From Pelagibacterium xiamenense (lineage in GTDB: Bacteria; Pseudomonadota; Alphaproteobacteria; Rhizobiales; Devosiaceae): a DNA stretch of 64,000 nt. Below the pieces are notes generated by a model. That model searched no databases. It was not told where the DNA came from and saw nothing but the letters and a program-made list of their open reading frames with translations. The DNA lies in NCBI RefSeq assembly GCF_021166475.1, contig NZ_JAJOYS010000001.1:434001-498000 (forward strand), written 5' to 3'. Numbering within the stretch: the stretch's first letter is position 1; each line of letters opens with the position of its first letter. Shown here one piece after another: positions 19,682 through 28,730 of this stretch. A program made the translations under genes and the position numbers.

Positions 19682-21391
19682 ATGCCTGCCAAAATCTCCC
19701 GCGCTTTATATGCAGACATGTATGGGCCCACCACCGGCGACAAGGTCAGGCTTGCCGATACTGAGCTCGTTATCGAAGTCGAAAAGGACCTCACCACCTA
19801 TGGCGAGGAGGTGAAGTTCGGCGGCGGCAAGGTGATCCGCGATGGCATGGGGCAATCTCAGGTCACGCGCGCCGAAGGGGCCGTCGATACCGTCATCACC
19901 AACGCCCTGATCCTCGATCACTCAGGGATCTATAAGGCCGACATCGGATTGAAAGACGGGCTCATCGCCGCCATCGGCAAGGCGGGCAACCCCGACACGC
20001 AGCCCGGCGTCACCATCATCATCGGCCCGACAACGGAAATTATCGCCGGCGAAGGCAAGATCGTCACCGCCGGCGGCTTCGATTCCCACATCCACTTCAT
20101 CTGCCCCCAGCAGATCGAGGAAGCGCTCATGAGCGGGGTTACGACCATGCTCGGCGGCGGCACCGGGCCGGCGCACGGTACGCTGGCGACCACCTGCACC
20201 GGCGCCTGGCACATCGAGCGCATGATCGAAAGCTTTGACGCCTTCCCCATGAATCTGGCGCTCGCGGGCAAGGGCAACGCCTCGCTCCCCGCTCCGCTCG
20301 AGGAGATGGTTCTTGCAGGCGCCTCGAGCCTCAAGCTGCACGAGGACTGGGGCACGACCCCTGCCGCCATCGACAACTGCCTCTCGGTTGCCGACGCCTT
20401 CGATGTGCAGGTGATGATCCATACCGACACGCTCAACGAATCCGGCTTTGTCGAAGATACGGTCGCCGCTTTCAAGGGCCGCACGATCCATGCGTTCCAT
20501 ACCGAAGGCGCCGGGGGCGGGCACGCACCCGACATCATCAAGGTGGCGAGCTTCAATAACGTCATTCCCTCCTCGACCAACCCCACGCGCCCCTATACCC
20601 GCAACACCATCGCCGAACATCTCGATATGCTGATGGTTTGCCATCACCTGGACCCGGCGATCCCCGAGGACGTTGCGTTCGCCGAAAGCCGCATCCGCAA
20701 GGAAACGATCGCGGCCGAAGACATCCTCCACGATATGGGCGCGTTCTCGATCATCGCGTCCGACAGTCAGGCCATGGGCCGCGTCGGCGAAGTGCTCATC
20801 CGCACCTGGCAGACTGCCGACAAGATGAAGCGCCAGCGCGGCCGGCTGCCCGAGGAAACCGGCGACAACGACAATGCGCGCGCCCGGCGCTACATCGCCA
20901 AATATACCATCAACCCCGCCATAACCCACGGCGTCAGCGCCCATGTCGGCTCCATCGAAACCGGAAAGCGCGCCGACATCGTCGTTTGGAACCCTGCCTT
21001 TTTCGGCGTGAAGCCCGATATGGTGCTACTCGGCGGTTCGATCGCCGCCGCCCCGATGGGCGACCCCAACGCCTCGATCCCCACCCCGCAGCCCATGCAC
21101 TACCGCCCCATGTTCGCAGCCTATGGCAAGCTCAGGACCAACTCTTCGGTCACCTTCGTCTCCCGGGCCGCGGCCGAGGCGGGGTTGCGCGACCGGCTGG
21201 GCGTCGCCAAGAAACTCGTGGCGGTCGAAAATACCCGCGGTGGCATCTCCAAGGCGTCGATGATCCACAACAGCGCTACGCCCCACATCGACGTCGACCC
21301 GGAAACCTACGAGGTGCGCGCCGATGGAGAACTTCTGACCTGCGAGCCCGCCGACGTTCTACCCATGGCGCAGCGCTACTTCCTGTTTTAG
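19682..21391 (+). CDS. ureC: Urease alpha (catalytic) subunit
   Basis: 569-aa nickel amidohydrolase that splits urea to ammonia and carbamate. Nickel ligands His136 and His138 ([10 protein letters not shown]), the carbamylated Lys218 ([10 protein letters not shown]), further ligand His residues in MIHTDTLNE and [12 protein letters not shown], and the active-site flap MVCHHLD are all present. Length is normal. A GAGG ribosome site precedes the ATG. The 130-bp upstream gap, shared with the divergent small secreted gene, could hold a separate promoter. Confidence 0.99.
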   Translation: MPAKISRALYADMYGPTTGDKVRLADTELVIEVEKDLTTYGEEVKFGGGKVIRDGMGQSQVTRAEGAVDTVITNALILDHSGIYKADIGLKDGLIAAIGKAGNPDTQPGVTIIIGPTTEIIAGEGKIVTAGGFDSHIHFICPQQIEEALMSGVTTMLGGGTGPAHGTLATTCTGAWHIERMIESFDAFPMNLALAGKGNASLPAPLEEMVLAGASSLKLHEDWGTTPAAIDNCLSVADAFDVQVMIHTDTLNESGFVEDTVAAFKGRTIHAFHTEGAGGGHAPDIIKVASFNNVIPSSTNPTRPYTRNTIAEHLDMLMVCHHLDPAIPEDVAFAESRIRKETIAAEDILHDMGAFSIIASDSQAMGRVGEVLIRTWQTADKMKRQRGRLPEETGDNDNARARRYIAKYTINPAITHGVSAHVGSIETGKRADIVVWNPAFFGVKPDMVLLGGSIAAAPMGDPNASIPTPQPMHYRPMFAAYGKLRTNSSVTFVSRAAAEAGLRDRLGVAKKLVAVENTRGGISKASMIHNSATPHIDVDPETYEVRADGELLTCEPADVLPMAQRYFLF

Positions 21392-21626
21392 GAACCGCGC
21401 TCGACATCTTGCTGCTCGCGGCACGGCAAGTCGGGGTCGCGGAAGATGCAAGCGCCGATGACTTGCCAGTGCGGCTCGGCGAATCTTGCCGCTTGCCGTA
21501 CCTCGCGCGCCTATGATCCCGAGGGGCGGTTACCAGGCGATCAATCCTCTCTAAAACAGTAAGTCTGTGCGCAACCTTCAAACTTGGTTATACCTCAAGC
21601 GCGCAAATTCTTACATCGACAGCCCC

Positions 21627-22331
21627 ATGCCCACCCCATCCGCCACTTTCCGCGCCGGTTTCCGCGAATCCCTGCCCATAACGCTGGGGTATTTCCCCAT
21701 CGGCATTTCCTTCGGCATCGCCGCCGCGCGGGCAGGGCTGTCCCCGCTCGAGGCGGTATTTGTATCCGCCGTAATCTACGCAGGCGCGGCGCAGTTTCTC
21801 GCCCTGGCGCTGTTGACCGGCGGCGCGCCGGTGATCGTTTCCGCGCTGTCGGTGCTGGCGATGAACCTTCGCCACGTGCTCTATGGCCCCGCCATCCTCG
21901 AAGCCGCAAAGGAGAGGGCCGCCACCCGGTTCTCCTGGCTTTGGGGCGGTTGGCTGTCCGACGGCGCCTTCGGCGCGGCCATTGTCGGGGTCAGCCGGTC
22001 GAAAGAGAATTTTTCCGAGCGCTGGATGCTGGGGCTCGGGATTGGGCCCTACTTCTCCTGGGCGGCCGGAACGGGTACCGGGGCGATTTTCGGGGGCGGC
22101 GCGGTCGAGGATTTTCCCGCGGTCGATGCCGCTCTCGGTTTCCTGCTGCCCGCGCTGTTCCTCGCCATGCTGCTTGCGGTGCTTTCGCGCAAGCAACTGG
22201 CCGTAATCATCGCTTCTGTCATTGTCACCATCCCGGCCAGCCTCGTGTTCTCGACCACGGTTGGCATCGTGGCGGGCATGATCGCCGGCTCGCTGGTGGG
22301 TCTCGTCCGCATCAGAGGGCTCGAACGATGA
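21627..22331 (+). CDS. azlC: AzlC family branched-chain amino-acid-type exporter, large subunit
   Basis: 234-aa multi-helix membrane protein. Family features: FRAGFRESLPITLGYFPIGISFGIAA, FVSAVIYAGAAQFLALALL, MNLRHVLYGPAI and the C-terminal helices. ATG at 21627 is preferred; an upstream frame start adds a non-family leader. Its stop overlaps the azlD ATG (ATGA). AzlCD pairs export branched-chain amino acids in characterised cases. Here the pair is inside a urease locus, so the real substrate is uncertain. Confidence 0.88.
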   Translation: MPTPSATFRAGFRESLPITLGYFPIGISFGIAAARAGLSPLEAVFVSAVIYAGAAQFLALALLTGGAPVIVSALSVLAMNLRHVLYGPAILEAAKERAATRFSWLWGGWLSDGAFGAAIVGVSRSKENFSERWMLGLGIGPYFSWAAGTGTGAIFGGGAVEDFPAVDAALGFLLPALFLAMLLAVLSRKQLAVIIASVIVTIPASLVFSTTVGIVAGMIAGSLVGLVRIRGLER

Positions 22332-22654
22332 ACGCCGACCTTGTCATCATCACGCTCATCGTCGGCATTGGTACGTGGGTCTTCCGCGTTCTGCCCACCA
22401 AGATCGATTTGACCGCGGGACGGCCCGGCGGACCGGTAAGCCGCTTCCTCGCCGCGACCGGCCCTGCCGCCATCGCAGCGCTTTTCGCGGTCTCGTTCCT
22501 GCCCATGCTCGAGCCGGACATGACCGTCCTCGCCCCCGTCGCCATCGGCATCGCCGCGACCGTCGCCGGCTTTGCCTTTCGGCGCGACGTCGCCCTCGCC
22601 ACCGTCTTCGGCGCCATCGCATACGGGCTCGCCTACGCGCTGATCGCAATGTGA
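22328..22654 (+). CDS. azlD: AzlD family branched-chain amino-acid-type exporter, small subunit
   Basis: 108-aa membrane protein with about four hydrophobic helices. Family landmarks: LIVGIGTWVFRVLP, the PAAIAALFAVSFLP segment, and RDVALATVFGAIAYGLAYAL. It overlaps azlC by four bases, the normal two-gene arrangement for this exporter. Confidence 0.88.
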   Translation: MNADLVIITLIVGIGTWVFRVLPTKIDLTAGRPGGPVSRFLAATGPAAIAALFAVSFLPMLEPDMTVLAPVAIGIAATVAGFAFRRDVALATVFGAIAYGLAYALIAM

Positions 22655-22728
22655 ACGCCCGTCATTCTCGTTCCGCAAAGCCGGTGCTAGACTCCCCAAA
22701 GGTGATTTGCATCCCGGGAGACCCGCAG

Positions 22729-23103
22729 ATGACGTTCAAAACCCTTGCCCTTGCCGCCGCCGCGACGCTTATGGCCACCCCGGTCTTCGCCGTCGATACC
22801 TCCATGCAGCTCGTTCTTGAGCTCGAAGGCAACGCGCAGCGCGACGTTGTCCGCTATACCTGCGACGGTCTTGAAGAGACGCTTACGGTCGAATATGTCA
22901 ACGCCCACCCGATCTTCCTCGCGCTCGTTCCCATCGAGGGCGAAAAGCTGATTTTCGTCAACGTCATCTCCGGTTCCGGCGCCCGCTATGCGTCGGGCCA
23001 GTACGTCTGGTGGACGACGGGCAACGAGGCGCAGCTGATCGACGAGATGGCAGAGGAGGATGCCGAGCCGGCCTCCTGCATCGCGGCGACCGACACCCCC
23101 TGA
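22729..23103 (+). CDS. Secreted MliC-like (lysozyme-inhibitor fold) protein
   Basis: 124-aa exported protein. A signal peptide ends at VFAVD (about residue 21-22). The mature part has the MliC pattern: VVRYTCDGLEETLTVEY, two Cys (in YTCDG and near the C-terminus in ASCIAA), SGSGARYASGQYVWWTTGNEAQL. No lipobox Cys, so it is likely periplasmic, not a lipoprotein. Whether it inhibits lysozyme is unknown. It is located between azlD and ureE, with a sigma-54-type promoter right after its stop. Confidence 0.75.
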   Translation: MTFKTLALAAAATLMATPVFAVDTSMQLVLELEGNAQRDVVRYTCDGLEETLTVEYVNAHPIFLALVPIEGEKLIFVNVISGSGARYASGQYVWWTTGNEAQLIDEMAEEDAEPASCIAATDTP

Positions 23104-23116
23104 CGGGACTTGCCCG

Positions 23117-23133
23117 CTGGCACGCTTCCTGCT
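23117..23133 (+). promoter_or_regulatory. Sigma-54 (-24/-12) promoter of ureEFG
   Basis: TGGCACGCTTCCTGCT (23118-23133) has GG at 23119-23120 and GC at 23131-23132, 12 bases apart, and shares TGGCACGCTTC with the urtA promoter. It starts 15 bases after the MliC-like gene and would initiate near 23144, about 35 bases before ureE. Confidence 0.7.
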
Positions 23134-23178
23134 TGGATCGGGCGACTGAAAATGCCGATCCGGAAAGGGTCATCCGCC

Positions 23179-23658
23179 ATGCGCGCCATCGATCACGATC
23201 ACAAGGGCCACGCCCGCGGCGAGCCGTTCGGCGTCGCCGTACTCGCCCATGACGAGCGCGCCATCCGCCGCAGGCTCATAACGCTCACCGGCGGCGAGGA
23301 GGTGCTCGTCGACTTGCCGCGAACTGTCGCGCTCGAGACCGGCGACGTTTTGGTGCTCGAGAATGGCCGCATCGTCGAGATCGTCGCCGCCGCGGAAAAC
23401 CTCTACGAGATTACCGGCCGCGACACGCTCCACATCATGGAACTGTGCTGGCACATCGGCAACCGGCACCTGCCGTGCCAGATCGAGGGCGAGGCGCACG
23501 GCCCAAAGCGCATTCTGATCGGCCGCGATCACGTCATACGGGATATGCTCGAGGGCCTTGGCGCGACCGTCCGCGAAATTGTCGAACCCTTCTCGCCTGT
23601 GCGCGGCGCCTACTCGGGCGGGGAAGGCCACCACCATCATCATCACCACCATGACTGA
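23179..23658 (+). CDS. ureE: Urease accessory protein UreE
   Basis: 159-aa nickel metallochaperone. Family features: [21 protein letters not shown], the conserved [16 protein letters not shown] with the metal-binding His, and the [15 protein letters not shown] segment. The protein ends in a run of eight His followed by Asp, the nickel-storage tail seen in some UreE proteins. I chose the ATG at 23179 with upstream AAGGG; ATG at 23152 is possible. The stop overlaps the ureF start by eight bases. Confidence 0.95.
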   Translation: MRAIDHDHKGHARGEPFGVAVLAHDERAIRRRLITLTGGEEVLVDLPRTVALETGDVLVLENGRIVEIVAAAENLYEITGRDTLHIMELCWHIGNRHLPCQIEGEAHGPKRILIGRDHVIRDMLEGLGATVREIVEPFSPVRGAYSGGEGHHHHHHHHD

Positions 23659-24331
23659 AACGGCCGCGCTTGTCCGGCTTCTGACCTGGCTCTCCCCGGC
23701 CTTCCCCATCGGCGGCTTTGCCTATAGCCAGGGGCTTGAAACCGCGATCGCCGCGCAACGCATTACGACCATCGGCGATGTAAGGGCGTGGCTCGAAGGT
23801 CAACTTCACGCCGGCCCGGTGCGCAACGATGCCGCTTTTGTAGGCATCGCTGCCCGCGCCTTGGTCAATGACGATGTGGACGCGGTGCGCGCAGCCAACG
23901 CTCTCGCCCTCGCGCTGCAGAGTTCCGTCGAACGCGACAAGGAAACGCGCGAGCAGGCGCGGTCCTTCCTCGACGCCGCAAGCGCCTGGCCCGTCGACGT
24001 GCCGGCGCGCCTGGCCGAAACGCTCGCCGCACCCATGGCCCTGCCCGTCGCAGTGGGCGCGATGGCCGGCCTGCACCGAATCGATGCTGCATCCGCCATC
24101 GCCGGTTTCGTCAATGCGTATGCCGGCCAGCAAATCTCCGTCGCCATCCGTCTTGTGCCGCTCGGGCAGACCGAAGGCGTCACACTGCAGGCTGCGCTCG
24201 AATCCAAAATCGCAGCACTTGCCGACTGGGCCTTAGGGGCGCAGATTTCCGATATCGGATCGCTCGCCTATGGCACCGATATTGCAAGCCTCAAGCACGA
24301 AGACTTGCCAGTAAGGATATTTCGATCATGA
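23651..24331 (+). CDS. ureF: Urease accessory protein UreF
   Basis: 226-aa helical protein that regulates the UreG GTPase in the activation complex. [24 protein letters not shown] is the family signature; the C-terminal [17 protein letters not shown] block is also typical. ATG at 23651 lies inside the His-codon run of ureE. The downstream ureG overlaps by four bases. Confidence 0.96.
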   Translation: MTETAALVRLLTWLSPAFPIGGFAYSQGLETAIAAQRITTIGDVRAWLEGQLHAGPVRNDAAFVGIAARALVNDDVDAVRAANALALALQSSVERDKETREQARSFLDAASAWPVDVPARLAETLAAPMALPVAVGAMAGLHRIDAASAIAGFVNAYAGQQISVAIRLVPLGQTEGVTLQAALESKIAALADWALGAQISDIGSLAYGTDIASLKHEDLPVRIFRS

Positions 24332-24957
24332 GCAAGAACGGACCTTTGCGCGTCGGCATCGGCGGCCCTGTGGGGTCGGGCAAGACGACCCTGACCGAAA
24401 AGCTCTGCAAGGCCATGCGCGAGCATTATTCGGTTGGTGTGATCACCAACGACATTTACACGAAAGAGGACGCCATGATGCTGGCGCGGCTCCAGGCGTT
24501 GCCCGAGGAACGCGTCATCGGAGTGGAAACCGGCGGCTGTCCGCACACCGCTATTCGCGAAGACGCCTCGATCAACCTGCGTGCCATAGCCGAACTCAAC
24601 GCTCGTATTCCGGACCTCGACATCGTCTTCATCGAATCGGGCGGCGACAATCTCGCGGCGACCTTCTCACCCGATCTCGCCGATCTGACGCTCTATGTCG
24701 TTTCCGTCTGCCAGGGCGAGGAGATCCCGCGCAAGGGCGGTCCGGGCATTACCCGCTCGGACATGTTGGTGATCAACAAGGCCGATCTCGCACCATATGT
24801 CGAGGTCGATCTCGCGGTGATGGACGCTGACGCCCGCCGCGGACGATCCGGCAAGCCGCACGTCTTCACCGACCTAAAGCGCGGCAAGGGCGTCGACGAG
24901 ATCGTCGCCTTCCTCGAAAAGCATGGCGGGCTGGTGCGGGCGGAACTTGCACTCTAA
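24328..24957 (+). CDS. ureG: Urease accessory protein UreG
   Basis: 209-aa SIMIBI GTPase coupling GTP hydrolysis to nickel insertion. P-loop [10 protein letters not shown] (about 12-21), the nickel-binding Cys-Pro-His at 71-73 ([11 protein letters not shown]), [15 protein letters not shown], and the NKADLAPYV guanine-specificity block. It ends the urease gene cluster. Confidence 0.98.
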   Translation: MSKNGPLRVGIGGPVGSGKTTLTEKLCKAMREHYSVGVITNDIYTKEDAMMLARLQALPEERVIGVETGGCPHTAIREDASINLRAIAELNARIPDLDIVFIESGGDNLAATFSPDLADLTLYVVSVCQGEEIPRKGGPGITRSDMLVINKADLAPYVEVDLAVMDADARRGRSGKPHVFTDLKRGKGVDEIVAFLEKHGGLVRAELAL

Positions 24958-25023
24958 GCCCCTGTTCCGGGCCCGGCGACAGCCTTAAGTTCGCCGTCAA
25001 AACCTGCTAATCTGCCGTGCATT

Positions 25024-25485
25024 ATGAGCGGCCCCCTGCGCATGCGGCGCGATCTCACGCGCCCTTTCCCCGAGCCGGTTTGGCCCGATGGCATCGTGCT
25101 CGTGCCGTTTTCGGAGACGATGGCCGAGGAACTCCACGCGGTCATGCTCGACGGATATGCACCGAACGGCCATGCCGTGCCGCCCTATGCCGACTGGCGT
25201 GCACGGCTCTTGTCGGACCCCGAATACGACGCCGAACTGATCTTCGTCGCCCAGGCCGCCGACGGCGGGCTGGTGGGACTCGCTCATTGCTGGAATTCGG
25301 GCTTTCTCAAGGACCTCGTCGTCGCGCCGGACTGGCGCCGCAGAGGCATCGGCGAAGCCCTCCTCCTGCGCAGCTTCGAAGCTTGCAGAAATCGCTATCA
25401 TCCCCATCTCGACCTCAAAGTCGATCGGGCCAACGAAAGCGCCATCCGCTTTTATAAAAAGCGCGGCATGGTTCCCCTTCAATAA
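25024..25485 (+). CDS. GNAT family N-acetyltransferase
   Basis: 153-aa acetyltransferase-like protein. Acetyl-CoA site pattern LVVAPDWRRRGIGEALLLRSF (about 98-118) and the C-terminal NESAIRFYKKRGM motif are typical. Substrate unknown. Monocistronic, shortly downstream of ureG on the same strand, with no obvious functional link to urease. Confidence 0.85.
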   Translation: MSGPLRMRRDLTRPFPEPVWPDGIVLVPFSETMAEELHAVMLDGYAPNGHAVPPYADWRARLLSDPEYDAELIFVAQAADGGLVGLAHCWNSGFLKDLVVAPDWRRRGIGEALLLRSFEACRNRYHPHLDLKVDRANESAIRFYKKRGMVPLQ

Positions 25486-25575
25486 TAGTAGAATCATTCC
25501 GGTGGATGTGGAGTCGTTGCGTCAGTGCACCAGACACGCCGCGTCCCCCCGTCCTCCGCCCCATGCGGCGGCGTC

Positions 25576-25736
25576 TCAAGGTGCCATCCGCAACTCCACC
25601 GCCTCGGGCGAAATGACGAATCCCGACGCGCTCACCGCCGCGAACCGCACATTGCCTTCGGCACGCGGGTCAACGTTCTCAACTGCGGCAACGGCGAAAA
25701 CCTGACTGTCGCCGATGTGTGTCTGGGCGTTACCGG
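25576..25736 (-). pseudogene. Possible coding remnant downstream of the LysE gene
   Basis: On the minus strand, right after the LysE stop, a frame reads VFAVAAVENVDPR...FVISPEAVELRMAP and stops at 25576. Its amino-acid pattern looks protein-like but there is no ATG start and no recognised family. It may be the tail of a decayed gene or chance. Confidence 0.2.
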
Positions 25737-26348
25737 TCAAGCCGCGCGCGTGCCGAACAGGATCGGTCCGATCGCCGCGACGAGCAGCAGCGCAGCCGTG
25801 ATATTGAACGCGCGGGCATAGCCCGGCTGCACGAGAAAGCGCCGCAGGACCGTTCCGCAGGCCGCCCAGGCGGACACGCAGGGTATCGCAACCAGCGCCA
25901 TGATGACGGCGGCAACGCCGACATTGGCCAGGTAGTCGGCGGCGGGCAGATAGGCCGCCGCCGCGCTCGTCGTGATTGCCCATGCCTTCGGATTGACCCA
26001 CTGAAATGCCGCCGCCCCCGCAAACCCGACGGGTGGCCGGTCCTCCGCTGCCGGGCGCACTGGGCCGCTGCGCGCGATCTTTATCGCAAGCCACAACAGG
26101 TACACCGACCCGCAGATGCGCAGCACATCGTGCAAGGCGGGCACTGCGTCAAAAATCGCACCCAGGCCCAGCCCTATGGCAAGAAGCTGCAGCGCCACGC
26201 CTAGTGCGATGCCTGCAACCAGCGGCATCGAGCGCCAAAGCCCGACCCGAACACCCGAGGTGAGCGCCATGGTGTTGTTGGGCCCGGGCGTGCCGCTCAT
26301 GACGATGCAGAACGCAAGGTAGGGGAGGAGGATAGCGGGTTCGATCAT
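25737..26348 (-). CDS. LysE/RhtB family amino-acid exporter
   Basis: 203-aa membrane protein with five to six helices. The signature FCIVMSGTPGPNNTMALTSGVRVG lies at the N-terminus, and FQWVNPKAWAIT in the middle is typical. It probably exports an amino acid or related compound. ATG at 26348 aligns with the family start; a GTG at 26372 is the alternative. It is divergent from an Lrp/AsnC regulator gene, the usual regulator-exporter pairing. Confidence 0.9.
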   Translation of the reverse strand: MIEPAILLPYLAFCIVMSGTPGPNNTMALTSGVRVGLWRSMPLVAGIALGVALQLLAIGLGLGAIFDAVPALHDVLRICGSVYLLWLAIKIARSGPVRPAAEDRPPVGFAGAAAFQWVNPKAWAITTSAAAAYLPAADYLANVGVAAVIMALVAIPCVSAWAACGTVLRRFLVQPGYARAFNITAALLLVAAIGPILFGTRAA

Positions 26349-26350
26349 GC

Positions 26351-26389
26351 ACGCAATATTAGCGACGGGCACACGCTACAGGATTGCGT
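26351..26389. promoter_or_regulatory. Inverted repeat between LysE and Lrp genes
   Basis: ACGCAAT (26351-26357) and ATTGCGT (26383-26389) form a perfect 7-bp inverted repeat with a 25-base spacer, in the short gap between the divergent genes. It is a candidate Lrp-type operator; not verified. Confidence 0.35.
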
Positions 26390-26421
26390 TCTGATCGCCA
26401 GACGGGCTAATTGTGCAACTT

Positions 26422-26874
26422 ATGGTGAAACTGGATGCAATCGACGAACATATATTGCGTGAGCTGCGGCGCGACGCGCGGCAGCCCAACGTGCATCTCG
26501 CCGACCGCGTGGGGCTCTCGCCCTCCGCCTGTCTCCGGCGCGTGCAGGAACTCGAGCGCTCCGGTGTCATAAAGGGCTACCGCGCCCGCATCGACCGCAC
26601 CCGCGTCGGCGGCGGCTTTCTCGCCTACATCGCCGTAGGCCTTTCTGATCACACGAAGGTCAGCCAGGAGGCCTTCGAGCGGGCAATCGCCCGCGCCCCC
26701 GAAGTCGTCGAATGCCACAACATCACCGGCACGGTGGAATATCTGCTGCGCGTCGAAGTCGCCGATATCGCGGCCTACAAGTTTTTCCATACCGACGTCC
26801 TCGGCACCCTCCCGCAGGTTACGGCGATTACGACCTATGTGGTGATGGGCTCGCCCAAGGATGAGCGGGGGTGA
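26422..26874 (+). CDS. Lrp/AsnC family transcriptional regulator (divergent to LysE exporter)
   Basis: 150-aa regulator. Helix-turn-helix at about 18-50 (LRRDARQPNVHLADRVGLSPSACLRRVQELE-type pattern), then the RAM ligand-binding domain (YIAVGLSDHT, VVECHNITGTVEYLLRVEV). It likely senses an amino acid and controls the divergent exporter. The start is uncertain between GTG 26413 and ATG 26422. Confidence 0.9.
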   Translation: MVKLDAIDEHILRELRRDARQPNVHLADRVGLSPSACLRRVQELERSGVIKGYRARIDRTRVGGGFLAYIAVGLSDHTKVSQEAFERAIARAPEVVECHNITGTVEYLLRVEVADIAAYKFFHTDVLGTLPQVTAITTYVVMGSPKDERG

Positions 26875-27165
26875 TCATGCGGCCTCCTTCCGTCCCTCGC
26901 TGCATGTCTCCGCCGGTGTGTGCCGTCCGGCACTGCGTAGCGCGAATTTCACGGGCTTGCGGATGTCCTCGCCGTAATACGCCCTGACGATTTGATAGAG
27001 CGGAATCGTTCCGCCGTGCCGCGCCGCGGTGCGGCTGACTTCGCGCAGGTCGAGATCGGCCAGTCCGACATCGGCCAGAAGGGTACGATCGAGCCCCTGC
27101 AGTCTTTGGTAGGTTTTGCGATAGGCCCGCCATAGGGCAAGCCGAGCCAGAATGATCCTGAGCAT
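26875..27165 (-). CDS. DUF1127 (YjiS-like) small basic protein
   Basis: 96-aa protein. The N-terminal half shows the DUF1127 pattern: RLALWRAYRKTYQRLQGLDRTLLADVGLADLDLREVS. The family is abundant in Rhizobiales and short members are linked to RNA turnover and phosphate or growth control in Agrobacterium; this role is from family knowledge. The C-terminal part, with GRHTPAETCSEGRKEAA, is unassigned. AGGAG precedes the ATG at 27165. It converges with the Lrp gene and adjoins it directly. Confidence 0.75.
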   Translation of the reverse strand: MLRIILARLALWRAYRKTYQRLQGLDRTLLADVGLADLDLREVSRTAARHGGTIPLYQIVRAYYGEDIRKPVKFALRSAGRHTPAETCSEGRKEAA

Positions 27166-27361
27166 CGGAACTCCTAGGATGCCGGCGAAAACCGATCGCG
27201 AAATAGGGAGGTGGTCCCGGTCGCCGGCTATTGTGTGAATGAAAAGGACAAACGCACCGCCGATCCGCAGGGGTGGTAGGTGCACGTTTGGAGTTTGCCA
27301 AATGGACGAGCCGCATGATACGACCGGGATCGCAACTGGTTTTTCAAAAATGCAATAACCG

Positions 27362-28231
27362 ATGGATTGGGACGATCTCCGCCTGTTTCTGGCCGTAAGC
27401 AGGCTTGGCGGCCTGTCGGCAGCCCGTACCGCAACCGGTTTGTCGGCGGCAACGCTAGGGCGGCGGATCACCGCGCTCGAGCGGCGCGTCGGCGTGCCGC
27501 TCTTTACCCGCTTGCAGACGGGTTACCGGATGACGGCGGCCGGCGAGGAGCTGTTCGGGGTCGCAGAGGAGGTCGAGCGCGCCATGGTCGCGGTCGAGCG
27601 CTGGAAAGAGGGCGCGCAGTCCCAGCGCGCGATCCGCGTTTCGGCCGGCAATTGGACCACGGACTTTCTCGCGCGCCACATCCGCTCCCTCTGGCGCCCG
27701 GGCGAGCCAGCGATCGAGTTTGTCGCCGCCAATGCGAGGATCGATATCGGTCACCGCGCCGCCGATATCGGCGTTCGCAATGCACGGCCCGAGGATACCG
27801 CGCTGGCCGGACGCCGCATCGGCTCGGTCGCCTATGCGCTTTACGGTGCAGTCGATCTCGACGCGGACGCGGAAACGGCGGTCGTCGGGCTTTCGGGCGA
27901 TACCTCGACGACGCCCTCGGCGCGGTGGCTCAGCGCCACGCATGGCCGCCGCATCGTCCTGAAGGGCAACAGCGTTTACGCCGTGCGCGAACTCGTCGCC
28001 GAGGGCGCGGGCATATCGGTGTTGCCCTGTTTTGCCGGCGACGCCGACCCGCGGCTCAAACGCGCGAGCGAACTGATCGACGCGCTGACGACCGAGCAAT
28101 GGCTCGTCGCGCATCACGACGAACGCCATACCCCCGCCATTCGCCAGACGCTCGAACGCATCGCCGCGCTGATGACCGAGCATGCCCCGCTCATTGCCGG
28201 CGCCCGGCCCGGTTTCGCGATTGCCCGATGA
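27362..28231 (+). CDS. LysR family transcriptional regulator
   Basis: 289-aa regulator. N-terminal winged helix: DDLRLFLAVSRLGGLSAARTATGLSAATLGRRITALE. The C-terminal effector domain is shorter than classical LysR substrate domains, as in the VNR/DUF-like subgroup. It is divergent from the DUF1127 gene across a 196-base gap; no typical divergent target gene is evident. Followed at 16 bases by the MmcB-like gene. Confidence 0.88.
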   Translation: MDWDDLRLFLAVSRLGGLSAARTATGLSAATLGRRITALERRVGVPLFTRLQTGYRMTAAGEELFGVAEEVERAMVAVERWKEGAQSQRAIRVSAGNWTTDFLARHIRSLWRPGEPAIEFVAANARIDIGHRAADIGVRNARPEDTALAGRRIGSVAYALYGAVDLDADAETAVVGLSGDTSTTPSARWLSATHGRRIVLKGNSVYAVRELVAEGAGISVLPCFAGDADPRLKRASELIDALTTEQWLVAHHDERHTPAIRQTLERIAALMTEHAPLIAGARPGFAIAR

Positions 28232-28247
28232 GGCGTAAACTGACCCC

Positions 28248-28730
28248 ATGAGCGATTCCGAGCCCGCCCCCGTCCTTGTCGACGGCCGTCAGTCCGCAAC
28301 CGCGCTGCGCGTCCAGCGCGGGGTCATGCGCTTCTTGCGCGGTGTGCACGATATGGCGTGTTATGCCGAAGTCCCGCTGACCAACGGTCGGCGCGCCGAC
28401 GTACTGGGGGTCGGGCCCAAGGGCGAGATCTGGATTGTCGAGATCAAATCCTCGGTCCAGGATTTCCGCGTCGACGCCAAATGGCACGAATACCACGCAT
28501 TCTGTGATCGCTTCTTTTTCTGCAAGCCACCCGAACTCGACGACATCTTCCCGCACGCCGAGGGTCTGATGGTCGCCGACGGCCATGACGGCGCGATCCT
28601 GCGTCCTGCCCCGCTCGACACCATGGCCGGCGCGCGGCGCAAGGCCCTGATGCTCAAGCTCGCGCGCATGGGCGCCGACCGGGTCCACGGGCTGATGGAC
28701 CCCGGACCGGGCCAGACGCCCCTAGTCTGA
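28248..28730 (+). CDS. MmcB family DNA repair protein
   Basis: 160-aa protein of the MmcB/DUF526 family. Restriction-endonuclease-like core motifs are visible: ADVLGVGPKGEIWIVEIKSS (an Asp...Glu-x-Lys pattern) and VDAKWHEYHAFCDRFFF. In Caulobacter MmcB acts in DNA repair linked to the SOS response; the transfer is by family. The tail overlaps the convergent META-domain gene by nine bases. Confidence 0.85.
   Translation: MSDSEPAPVLVDGRQSATALRVQRGVMRFLRGVHDMACYAEVPLTNGRRADVLGVGPKGEIWIVEIKSSVQDFRVDAKWHEYHAFCDRFFFCKPPELDDIFPHAEGLMVADGHDGAILRPAPLDTMAGARRKALMLKLARMGADRVHGLMDPGPGQTPLV

Noticed and set aside
23635-23655. His-codon repeat as a possible tandem-repeat element or engineered tag
   Set aside because: The run is in the natural UreE C-terminus and overlaps ureF; nickel-binding tails are known in UreE proteins.
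25502-25705. 67-codon frame after the GNAT gene
   Set aside because: No ribosome site, no homology-like pattern; intergenic.
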